From positions 1 through 18,339 of the forward strand of contig JAHJSX010000011.1 in the NCBI GenBank assembly GCA_018830205.1: a stretch of DNA of 18,339 bases, read 5' to 3'. Below, in pieces: positions 1-5,774 of this stretch. The number at the start of each line of letters is the position of its first letter. The first letter of the stretch is position 1. This stretch comes from an archaeon. Its GTDB lineage: Archaea > Hydrothermarchaeota > Hydrothermarchaeia > Hydrothermarchaeales > Hydrothermarchaeaceae. Made by a program: the position numbers and the translations under genes. The notes below the pieces were generated by a model that was given only the letters and a program-made list of their open reading frames with translations, was not told the DNA's origin and did not search any database.

Positions 1-1
1 A

Positions 2-1147
2 CAGATTGGCAGGGCCTACAGAAATGAGATATCCCCAAGGCAGGGTGTAATACGGCTGCGGGAATTCAACCAGGCCGAGATTGAAATCTTCGTAGACCCA
101 AACGAAAAGACTCATGAAAATTTTGCTTCTGTGGAAAATCTGGAACTGAGTCTTGTTCCAAATGAAGGAAATAAACTACGAATTACTGCAGGCGATGCCG
201 TCAAGAAGGGTATCGTCGTGCACGAGCTGCTCGCATACCAGCTGGTGCTTGTAAAACGTTTTTTGGATAGCGTGGGGCTAACCGGTGAACGCGTCAGGTT
301 CAGACAGCACAAAAAGACTGAAATGGCGCATTATGCTGCAGACTGCTGGGACGCGGAAATTAAAACCGAGAAGTACGGCTGGATTGAGGCGGTTGGAATA
401 GCTGACCGGACATGTTTTGATCTGGAGGCGCATGAAAAGGAAAGTGGGTCTGAACTTAAGGCCTTCAAGCGGTTTGATGAAACCAAGACCACAAAACGTG
501 TGGCGCTTGTGCCAAACGAGGCGCGTCTTGGGCCAGATTTCAAAGCAGGGGCCAAGCGTATCATTGAAATATTGAAGGGTTTAGGAGAAGGGGAAATTAA
601 ACGCTTCAAAGAGGATGGCTACATTGAGATTGAAATAGGAAGTGAGAAAATCAGGCTTGATGATAAGTACCTTTCTGTTAAAGAAATTGAAGAAACCCTC
701 GCCGGTGAAAAGATAACGCCGCATGTAATCGAGCCCTCATTTGGGATTGACAGGATTGTTTATTGTATTTTAGAAGACGCGCTTGGCGAGCGCGATGGTA
801 AGGCGGTCTTGCATCTTAGAAACGCTGTAGCGCCTGTCGGGGTTGGGGTGTTTCCGCTTGTATCCAAAGACGAACTGGTAAAAGTTGCAAAAGAACTCTA
901 CGAAGGCCTTAGAGATTCCGGTTTCTATGCAACATACGATGCAGTTGACTCAATCGGCAGAAGGTACGCACGGGTGGATGAGATTGGCGTGCCCTATGCC
1001 GTAACGGTGGACCATGACGGCCTCAAAGACGCGACGGTTACGATAAGAGACAGGGACACCACAAAGCAGAAGCGGGTGGGAGTAAAAGACCTAAAAGGCA
1101 TCTTGAAAAGCTTGCTTGAAGAAACGGCGCAATTTGAAGATTTATAG
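2..1147 (+). CDS. glyS: Glycyl-tRNA synthetase, archaeal/eukaryotic type (3' part, 5' end outside window)
   Basis: This gene charges tRNA-Gly with glycine in the cytoplasm. The reading frame is open from base 2 without a start codon, so the window holds the last 381 residues of a protein that is usually 500-580 residues long. At the left edge, class II synthetase motif 2 is visible (RNEISPRQG followed by IRLREF). Motif 3 is the PHVIEPSFGIDRIVY segment near base 720-760. The C-terminal anticodon-binding domain follows (from AVAPVGVGVFPL to the end), with the DEIGVPYAVTVD segment typical of class IIa anticodon domains. RNEISPR and EPSFGIDR are characteristic of the alpha2 archaeal/eukaryotic GlyRS rather than the bacterial alpha2beta2 enzyme. 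The last two codons (Leu, stop) overlap the stop end of the convergent UPF0148 gene. Nothing looks damaged. The first ATG inside the window (base 131) lies downstream of motif 2 and is not the true start. Confidence 0.96.
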   Translation, partial: QIGRAYRNEISPRQGVIRLREFNQAEIEIFVDPNEKTHENFASVENLELSLVPNEGNKLRITAGDAVKKGIVVHELLAYQLVLVKRFLDSVGLTGERVRFRQHKKTEMAHYAADCWDAEIKTEKYGWIEAVGIADRTCFDLEAHEKESGSELKAFKRFDETKTTKRVALVPNEARLGPDFKAGAKRIIEILKGLGEGEIKRFKEDGYIEIEIGSEKIRLDDKYLSVKEIEETLAGEKITPHVIEPSFGIDRIVYCILEDALGERDGKAVLHLRNAVAPVGVGVFPLVSKDELVKVAKELYEGLRDSGFYATYDAVDSIGRRYARVDEIGVPYAVTVDHDGLKDATVTIRDRDTTKQKRVGVKDLKGILKSLLEETAQFEDL

Positions 1148-1447
1148 CAACTTGTTTAATTTTTCAAGGGCCTCGAGGAGGTCTGTAAGTTTCTTTGGGT
1201 TTTTCTCTTTCTCTATTTTCAAAAGCAGTTCGTCGCGTTTTTTCACAAGAACCTTTGATGTTTTTGTGTCGCTTGCTTTTTCTTTTACTTCTTCTGTTTC
1301 GACTTTCATCTCCCCGCAGACCGGGCAAATGATCTTTTCTTCCTTCTCAAACAGGGGGGATTTGCAGTTTCCACAGTGATACTGAAGCATGCGCGCTTTT
1401 GCCAGAAGGAGGTCGGTCATGTTCTTTAGGGCCTTGTCCTTGTCCAT
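1142..1447 (-). CDS. UPF0148 family zinc-ribbon protein (autoantigen p27-like)
   Basis: A 101-residue protein resembling the archaeal UPF0148 / Sjogren's-scleroderma autoantigen p27 domain family, whose molecular role is not established. An N-terminal helix (about residues 1-22, KNMTDLLLAKARML) leads into a four-cysteine zinc ribbon: CGNC at about 25-28 and CPVC at about 41-44. A charged, Lys/Glu-rich segment and a final helix (LTDLLEALEKLNKLL) follow, which may form a coiled coil. Length and layout match the family. The stop codon overlaps the end of the glycyl-tRNA synthetase gene by 6 bases, tail to tail. The start ATG lacks a Shine-Dalgarno sequence but sits about 30 bases downstream of a TATA-like CTATAAATA on its own strand, so the transcript is probably leaderless. 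It is divergent from the UPF0147 gene. Family assignment is good; function is unknown. Confidence 0.85.
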   Translation of the reverse strand: MDKDKALKNMTDLLLAKARMLQYHCGNCKSPLFEKEEKIICPVCGEMKVETEEVKEKASDTKTSKVLVKKRDELLLKIEKEKNPKKLTDLLEALEKLNKLL

Positions 1448-1454
1448 TACCGCA

Positions 1455-1491
1455 AATTTTATAATGTGAATGTATTTATAGCTATGGAGGG
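1455..1491. promoter_or_regulatory. Overlapping divergent promoters of the UPF0148 and UPF0147 genes
   Basis: The 50 bases between the two divergent genes hold two TATA-like elements. AATTTTATAATG (about 1455-1466), read rightwards, is 33-43 bases before the UPF0147 start and would begin transcription near 1485, just before the ribosome-binding site GGAGG at 1486-1490. The other (about 1472-1482, CTATAAATA on the minus strand) is about 26-34 bases before the UPF0148 ATG and would give a leaderless message. Each element lies between the other and its gene, so the promoters interlock and may compete. Start sites are inferred from the usual archaeal TATA-to-start spacing of about 25 bases. Confidence 0.55.
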
Positions 1492-1497
1492 AGTCGT

Positions 1498-1752
1498 ATG
1501 AAAGAAAAACTCAAGCAAATTGCAAATGTGTTGGGCCGTATAGTTGAGGATAGTTCCGTGCCCAGAAATATTAGAAGGTCAGCAGAAGAGGCAAAGGCCC
1601 TCCTTTTAAACGAGGATGAGGACGTTGGAATGCGGATATCGTCTGCCATCTACCTGCTTGAGGAAATAAGCAATGACAGGAACCTCCCGATTCATGCGAG
1701 AACCGTCGTGTGGAACGTTGCAAGCGAGCTTGAAACCTTCAGACTCGGTTGA
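1498..1752 (+). CDS. UPF0147 family protein
   Basis: An 84-residue, mostly helical, acidic protein that matches the archaeal UPF0147 family in length and in recognisable segments (SSVPRNIRRSAEEAK, DVGMRISSAIYLLEEIS, NLPIHARTVVWNVASELE). The two half-sequences, each with a Pro followed by an Arg-rich helix start (SVPRNIRR and NLPIHART), look like an internal helical repeat. No catalytic motif, signal peptide or membrane segment is visible and the family has no established function. The start is supported by GGAGG at 1486-1490, 7 bases before the ATG. The next gene starts 4 bases after the stop codon, so the two are probably co-transcribed and translationally coupled. Confidence 0.88.
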   Translation: MKEKLKQIANVLGRIVEDSSVPRNIRRSAEEAKALLLNEDEDVGMRISSAIYLLEEISNDRNLPIHARTVVWNVASELETFRLG

Positions 1753-1756
1753 TTAG

Positions 1757-2284
1757 ATGAAAAAAAATATTTTGGCGATTATAAATGAACTTGGCCTTGC
1801 CACTGCTCCAGAAATTGAATCAGTCTTGAAAGAGCTCCATGGGGAGGTCAAAAAAAGAACCCTTTTTTCAAATCTGAAGATTCTTGAAGAAGGGAAGATG
1901 ATATTCAAGCTGCTTCAGGAAGAAAACCCCTACGGGGTCGAAGGATACCTCCCTGGCCCCAATATGGAAACAGAGGACGGCTTTGATATCAAAAAGATTG
2001 TCGTTAGACTGGGCCTCCAGGCGCGGGACGTGCACGGTGTTGAATGGGGTCTGTTTTCAGAGCGTGTGCTGGATGCATTAATGAACGAAATTTCGGCCCT
2101 GCAGGAAGATTTGGAAAAGGGATACGACGATCCAAAGAACATAGAAATGCGATATTTTGACCTCTCAATTGAGTATCATGAATTTTATGGATTTTTCTTT
2201 GATAGGTATGATACCGGGTTTTTGGACCCTGTGGTTGAAATGTTAAACGAATGTAAAAGCATGATTAATAAGAAAGAAATGTAG
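1757..2284 (+). CDS. Uncharacterised protein with winged-helix-like N-terminus, next to the putative origin
   Basis: I do not recognise a named family for this 175-residue protein. Residues 1-55 have the pattern of a winged-helix DNA-binding fold: ILAIINELG, then TAPEIESVLKEL, then RTLFSNLKILEEGKMIFKL, resembling transcription-factor helices that read a start-of-arm recognition helix followed by a wing. A linker containing NPYGVEGYLPGP follows. The rest is acidic and helical (EWGLFSERVLDALMNEIS, a DDP turn, YFDLSIEYHEFYGFFFDRY) and may be a dimerisation domain. No zinc ligands, signal peptide or membrane segment are seen. It starts 4 bases after the UPF0147 stop codon, so it is likely the second gene of that unit. 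Its stop codon is 6 bases before the first origin recognition box. The DNA-binding reading and any origin-related role are inference. Confidence 0.7.
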   Translation: MKKNILAIINELGLATAPEIESVLKELHGEVKKRTLFSNLKILEEGKMIFKLLQEENPYGVEGYLPGPNMETEDGFDIKKIVVRLGLQARDVHGVEWGLFSERVLDALMNEISALQEDLEKGYDDPKNIEMRYFDLSIEYHEFYGFFFDRYDTGFLDPVVEMLNECKSMINKKEM

Positions 2285-2290
2285 AGAGAC

Positions 2291-2311
2291 CCGCCTTCAT
2301 TTCCATTGGAA
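2291..2311 (-). promoter_or_regulatory. Long origin recognition box (ORB1), minus orientation
   Basis: On the minus strand this reads TTCCAATGGAAATGAAGGCG, then GG. It has the ORB dyad TTCCAATGGAA, the AATGAAGG extension and a following G-rich string. Its first 18 bases are identical to the plus-strand ORB at 2605. Orc1/Cdc6 proteins bind such elements through the winged-helix and AAA+ domains. It lies immediately after the 175-aa gene, with its G-string pointing away from the AT-rich core. Confidence 0.85.
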
Positions 2312-2380
2312 GTTTAATGTACGTGCTTGCATCTGTTCAAAGAATTTTTGAAGGTATTTTCATTTGATTGTGTTTGTCAT

Positions 2381-2460
2381 TAATAATTAATTTCATCTGT
2401 TATTATAATAATAAATAATATAATAAATACAATATAATAAATAAAAAAGATAATAACAAG
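2381..2460. other. AT-rich segment, probable DNA unwinding element
   Basis: Counting directly, 73 of 80 bases are A or T (7 G/C). The segment is built of short irregular TAATAA / AATAATA units with no exact long repeat. It lies between the two outward-facing long ORBs and is directly followed by an ORB core at 2467. Its position and composition fit a duplex unwinding element; the A/T-richness continues less strongly to about 2605. Confidence 0.7.
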
Positions 2461-2465
2461 GTATT

Positions 2466-2478
2466 GTTCCAGTGGAAC
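2466..2478. promoter_or_regulatory. ORB core (mini-ORB) beside the AT-rich segment
   Basis: The 13-base near-palindrome GTTCCAGTGGAAC contains the canonical TTCCAGTGGAA dyad. It is perfect apart from the unavoidable central base. The downstream G-string of a full ORB is absent, so it is a mini-ORB type and has no clear orientation. It sits at the right border of the unwinding element. Confidence 0.7.
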
Positions 2479-2604
2479 CTGTTTTTACGTTTTTCGTTAA
2501 TTTAAAATCGTAAATATCATGAATTTAAACCAATGTTAAACATGAAATCTTAAAATTTTTTCAATTCAATGCTAAAATATAAACTGAAAGACAACGATTT
2601 TAAA

Positions 2605-2624
2605 TTCCAATGGAAATGAAGGGG
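2605..2624 (+). promoter_or_regulatory. Long origin recognition box (ORB2), plus orientation
   Basis: TTCCAATGGAAATGAAGGGG reads as a near-consensus ORB with a complete dyad, the AATGAA spacer and a four-base G-string. It is the inverted partner of ORB1 (18 identical leading bases), about 290 bases away across the AT-rich core, with its G-string also pointing outwards. Confidence 0.88.
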
Positions 2625-2903
2625 CCTCTCCGATACCCACTTGAGTACATATATCTATGGCATTGAAATGAATGGCAAATCACAAGGTTTATTAATTCAC
2701 TGTTATAAATGACGACTTACTCCAGAGCCAAACTACACGCAACTACCGTCATCCAATCGTCAATCGATATATTTTTACTTCAAACTGACAGAATTCAAGA
2801 TTTCCGGGACCAATAGTAAGGAAGATGGCACTTTAACCAAACAATTAGATAAAACATTATTGAATACAAAAACACAAGGCGCGTTATTACCAAAAGTAAC
2901 AAT

Positions 2904-2923
2904 GTCCAATGGAAGGAATGGAG
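2904..2923 (+). promoter_or_regulatory. Degenerate ORB
   Basis: GTCCAATGGAAGGAATGGAG keeps the TCCAATGGAA dyad and matches ORB2 at 14 of 20 positions in the same orientation, with a weakened G-string. It lies just upstream of the likely TATA box of cdc6 (about 2938-2945), so binding here could affect initiator transcription. Confidence 0.55.
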
Positions 2924-2935
2924 CATAGTCCAAAA

Positions 2936-2947
2936 GTATTATATACT
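2936..2947 (+). promoter_or_regulatory. Probable cdc6 TATA box
   Basis: AGTATTATATAC is the best TATA-like element before cdc6, preceded by an A-rich stretch (CCAAAAG) that could act as the TFB recognition element. At the usual spacing transcription would begin near 2965-2970, giving a leader of about 85-90 bases that contains the ORB core at 2994-3004. A weaker alternative (GTATTTTAG, about 3006-3014) would place the start near 3036 and the ORB core just upstream of it. Either way an ORB core falls inside the promoter/leader. Confidence 0.45.
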
Positions 2948-2993
2948 ATCCATTCTTTTACTAAGTACACGAGTCACTTGGATAGACCTACAC

Positions 2994-3004
2994 TTCCAGT
3001 GGAA
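2994..3004. promoter_or_regulatory. ORB core (mini-ORB) in the cdc6 leader
   Basis: TTCCAGTGGAA is the exact canonical dyad, preceded by C as in many ORBs, with no G-string after it. It is 51 bases before the cdc6 start codon. Self-binding of the initiator here would be a natural autoregulatory operator; that role is inferred. Confidence 0.7.
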
Positions 3005-3054
3005 CGTATTTTAGCGTTGGCGGAGGCCACAAATCGGATTGGAGATAGCAGGAA

Positions 3055-4299
3055 ATGGATTTTAAAAGCACGTTCAGCGGTATTTTTGAGTCACTTCTTG
3101 ACAGAGAACCGATGTTCAAGAATAAGGAAGCACTTCGGCATTCGTACACTCCAGCGGAGCTTCCGCACAGGGAGTCGGAAGTTGAACAGCTTGCAGCAAC
3201 GCTGGTTCCATCCCTAAGAGGGGAAACCCCCTCTAATTTGCTTATTTATGGAAAGAGCGGCACAGGAAAAACAATCGTCTCAAGGTTCGTTTGCGAGCTT
3301 CTTCGTGACACAGTCAAAAAGAGGGATTACCTGTATCCAGTTTCCACGGCATACATAAATTGTGAGATTACAGATACCCAGTACAGGATACTTGCAAACC
3401 TCACAAAACAGTTCAGCGAGAAAAAAATTCCTTTTACTGGATGGCCGACCGACAAGGTATACAAGTCATTCTTGGAGGCCATCGACAAAGAAAAGCAGTG
3501 CATTATTGTAATACTCGATGAAATAGACAAACTGGTTGGAAAGCAGGGCGACGACATCATTTACAACCTGACAAGGATGAACTCTGAACTTGAAAACTCA
3601 CGCGTAAGCCTAATAGGAATATCCAACGACCTGAAGTTCGTTGATTATCTTGATTCACGCGTCCAGAGCTCCCTTGGCGGAGAGGAAATAGTTTTTACCC
3701 CGTACAACGCCCGGCAGCTTGAGGACATTTTGAGGCAGAGGGCGGAAATCGCCTTTGAGCCAGGGATTCTGGATGAATACGTAATACCTCTTTGCGCGGC
3801 ACTTGCAGCAAGAGAGCACGGAGACGCCCGGCGCGCCCTTGACCTTTTGAGGGTTTCAGGAGAAGTAGCCGAGCGGGAAAACGCAGAGAGGGTTACAGAG
3901 ACCCATGTAAGAAACGCAAACGAAAAGATAGAAAAGGACAACACAATCGAGGCCGTGAGGACCCTCCCAACCCAATCAAAGCTGCTCTTGTATTCAATAA
4001 TACAGCTTGAAGAGAAAGGCGGAAAGGCCATAAACACGGGAGAGGTTTATGACACATACAAGCGCATGTGCAAGGCGGTCTCACTCGACACGTTGACGCA
4101 GCGCAGGGTATCTGACCTGATATCTGAGCTTGACATGCTGGGGATACTAAATTCACGCGTGGTAAGCAAGGGCAGGTACGGAAGGACAAAGGAAATCAAA
4201 CTCGATATTTCTCCCGTTGGGCTCAAGACCGTTTTAGAAGAGGACACCAGAATCAAAAAGTTAGTAGACTTTAATTTACCTCAGCAAAGGCTCGCTTAA
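3055..4299 (+). CDS. cdc6: Orc1/Cdc6 replication initiator
   Basis: A 414-residue origin-binding AAA+ ATPase of normal length that recognises ORB elements, opens the origin and helps load MCM. Walker A is GKSGTGKT (66-73) and Walker B is IVILDEID (151-158). Sensor 1 includes Asn191 in GISNDLKF, followed by the archaeal SRVQSSLGGEEIVFTPY segment. Sensor 2 is GDARRALD (256-263). The C-terminal winged helix runs from about 315 (LLLYSIIQLEEKGG) to TLTQRRVSDLISELDMLG and the wing YGRTKEIKLD. An in-frame TAG at 3046-3048 leaves ATG 3055 as the first possible start, with GGAG at 3041-3044 upstream. It is the first gene of the codirectional replication run; DP1 starts 14 bases after its stop. All ATPase residues are present. 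No other initiator paralogue is in the window. Confidence 0.97.
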   Translation: MDFKSTFSGIFESLLDREPMFKNKEALRHSYTPAELPHRESEVEQLAATLVPSLRGETPSNLLIYGKSGTGKTIVSRFVCELLRDTVKKRDYLYPVSTAYINCEITDTQYRILANLTKQFSEKKIPFTGWPTDKVYKSFLEAIDKEKQCIIVILDEIDKLVGKQGDDIIYNLTRMNSELENSRVSLIGISNDLKFVDYLDSRVQSSLGGEEIVFTPYNARQLEDILRQRAEIAFEPGILDEYVIPLCAALAAREHGDARRALDLLRVSGEVAERENAERVTETHVRNANEKIEKDNTIEAVRTLPTQSKLLLYSIIQLEEKGGKAINTGEVYDTYKRMCKAVSLDTLTQRRVSDLISELDMLGILNSRVVSKGRYGRTKEIKLDISPVGLKTVLEEDTRIKKLVDFNLPQQRLA

Positions 4300-4313
4300 T
4301 TTTGGGGTGCTTT

Positions 4314-5774
4314 ATGGAAACCACCAATATAGTAGATATTTTCCTAAAGTGTAATATAAACCTACATCCTGGAACCTTGTCAGAGCTTTCGAAACTTAAA
4401 GACGACGAGATTGAAAGAATCCTCAAGAAAGCAAAAGACGGGCCAAGAGTAATCACACCGGAGTACTTCAAGACGCTGATTGATAAAGAGGAGGAAGCGG
4501 AGGTCTTGGTCAGAAGGCCTAAAAAAAGGGTCCACGCAGCAGAGATTGACTCGGAAATTAAAATTAAACACGAAAGAGACGTCACAAACAAATCCTTTTC
4601 ACAAGGAGATATTGAGGGCTTTATCAAGTATTTCAATAACAAGTTCGAACGGCTCGCAAAGATTCTAAAGGAAAGAGACATCCTGAGGGACACAACACCC
4701 ATTGGGAGGATAAAAGAGGGCGAGGTTAAGATAATTGGGATGGTCTGCGAGGTCAGGAACAGCAAAAAAGGACACATAATACTTGAAGTCGAAGACCCGA
4801 CCGGTGCGGTCCCGGTATTAATCAGCAACAAAAGCGGGGAGCTTCTAGAGCTATCCAGGAACATAATAAGAGATGAGGTGCTTGGAATTGTGGGCAAGAC
4901 CTGGAAGGACATGGTCATTGCCGACGAAATACACTTTCCTGATTTGCCTGTGAGAAGAGAGACAAAAAAGAGCGAAGTTGACATTGCCCTTGCTCTGATT
5001 TCAGACACTCATGTGGGAAGCACAAAATTCCTTGAGAACGAGTTTAAAAAGTTCATAAAGTGGACAAGGGGGGAGATTGGCAGTGTAAAACAAAGGATTC
5101 TTGCAGAGAAGATAAAGTACCTGATAATCGGAGGGGACCTGGTAGATGGGGTGGGCATATACCCGGGCCAGGAAAATGAGCTTGAAATCAAGGACCTGAA
5201 CATGCAGTACGAAAGAATTGCAAAATACCTTGAGGGAATACCAGAACACATAGAGATTATAGTAATATCCGGGAATCACGACGCGGTAAGGCAGGCCGAG
5301 CCACAGCTTGCAATCAGCGAGGATTTTGCACCGCAGCTCTATACGGACCCGCGGATACACATGATGGGGAACCCCTGCCACGCAAGCCTGCACGGCGTTG
5401 ATGTCATATCCTATCATGGAAGGAGCCTCGATGACATCATATCGACACTTCCAAACCAGTCCTACTCCAAGCCAGAAAAGGCAATGGTTGAGCTTCTGCG
5501 CAAAAGGCACCTGGTACCGACGTATGGAGGCAAGGTGCCCCTTTCTCCAGAGGCTGTAGATTACATGATAATCGATGAACCCCCTGATATCCTGCACTCA
5601 GGCCACGCCCATCACATAGGCGTAACCAACTACCGGGGAGTAAATGTGATAAACTCTGGAACCTTTCAGGAACAAACGTCTTTTCAGAAAAAACTAAACA
5701 TGATGCCAACCCCTGCAAGAGTCCCGATAGTTGACCTTCACGAGATGACAACAACGATAATGAGGTTCATGTGA
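4314..5774 (+). CDS. polB: DNA polymerase D small subunit DP1 (3'-5' exonuclease)
   Basis: The proofreading subunit of the archaeal replicative polymerase PolD, working with DP2 encoded next to it. I start it at ATG 4314 (486 residues), which has GGGGTG at 4304-4309, rather than at an in-frame TTG at 4302. The N-terminal about 120 residues are charged and probably helical. An OB-fold follows (about 133-215, with VKIIGMVCEVRNSKKGH). The calcineurin-like phosphoesterase domain has the full metal-ligand series: DTH (231-233), GGD (273-275), GNHD (320-323), YHG (His368) and GHAH (430-433). The Asp-His-Asn ligands of an active Mre11-like exonuclease are therefore intact, unlike the inactivated eukaryotic B subunits. 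It overlaps the DP2 start by one base (TGATG), which suggests translational coupling. Length is ordinary for Euryarchaeota. Confidence 0.96.
   Translation: METTNIVDIFLKCNINLHPGTLSELSKLKDDEIERILKKAKDGPRVITPEYFKTLIDKEEEAEVLVRRPKKRVHAAEIDSEIKIKHERDVTNKSFSQGDIEGFIKYFNNKFERLAKILKERDILRDTTPIGRIKEGEVKIIGMVCEVRNSKKGHIILEVEDPTGAVPVLISNKSGELLELSRNIIRDEVLGIVGKTWKDMVIADEIHFPDLPVRRETKKSEVDIALALISDTHVGSTKFLENEFKKFIKWTRGEIGSVKQRILAEKIKYLIIGGDLVDGVGIYPGQENELEIKDLNMQYERIAKYLEGIPEHIEIIVISGNHDAVRQAEPQLAISEDFAPQLYTDPRIHMMGNPCHASLHGVDVISYHGRSLDDIISTLPNQSYSKPEKAMVELLRKRHLVPTYGGKVPLSPEAVDYMIIDEPPDILHSGHAHHIGVTNYRGVNVINSGTFQEQTSFQKKLNMMPTPARVPIVDLHEMTTTIMRFM

Larger units (their letters stand above)
2285..3054. other. 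oriC: Candidate chromosomal replication origin (oriC) upstream of cdc6/orc1
   Basis: This 770-base gene-free stretch carries the hallmarks of an archaeal origin. Two long ORB-type elements, at 2291-2311 (minus orientation) and 2605-2624 (plus orientation), face outwards around a core that includes a roughly 91% A+T segment at 2381-2460. Three further ORB cores lie at 2467-2477, 2905-2914 and 2994-3004. The consensus dyad in established archaeal ORBs is TTCCAGTGGAA followed by AA and a G-rich string; the two long elements have both parts. The initiator gene cdc6/orc1 begins at 3055, and origins next to the initiator gene are well known in Pyrococcus, Sulfolobus and haloarchaea. No convincing gene is present. 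A roughly 70-codon open frame at 2710-2928 lacks a usable upstream start. The origin call is inference from motif, composition and context. Confidence 0.85.

Noticed and set aside
2381..2460. AT-rich TAATAA units as a tandem repeat, CRISPR or IS remnant
   Set aside because: The units are short and irregular with no fixed period, no conserved repeat/spacer pattern and no terminal inverted repeats or transposase; an unwinding element explains them better.
2710..2928. Open frame of about 70 codons in the origin region (NYTQLPSS, YFYFKLTEFKISG, ending NGRNGA then TAG)
   Set aside because: There is no ATG, GTG or TTG near its 5' end and no ribosome-binding site; it ends inside the cdc6 promoter and overlaps an ORB. 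An open stretch this long can occur by chance, although a gene fossil cannot be excluded.
2909..3217. 102-codon frame across the cdc6 start
   Set aside because: It lies in a different frame from cdc6, whose AAA+ motifs and start are secure; it has no recognisable domain.
4302..4313. TTG start for DP1 four codons upstream
   Set aside because: ATG 4314 has GGGGTG at suitable spacing, and the TTG codon overlaps where that ribosome-binding site sits.
4271..5008. 245-codon minus-strand frame opposite DP1
   Set aside because: A shadow of the DP1 gene: Ser/Leu/Ile-rich, low-complexity translation with no domain, while the plus strand encodes a complete OB and phosphoesterase protein.
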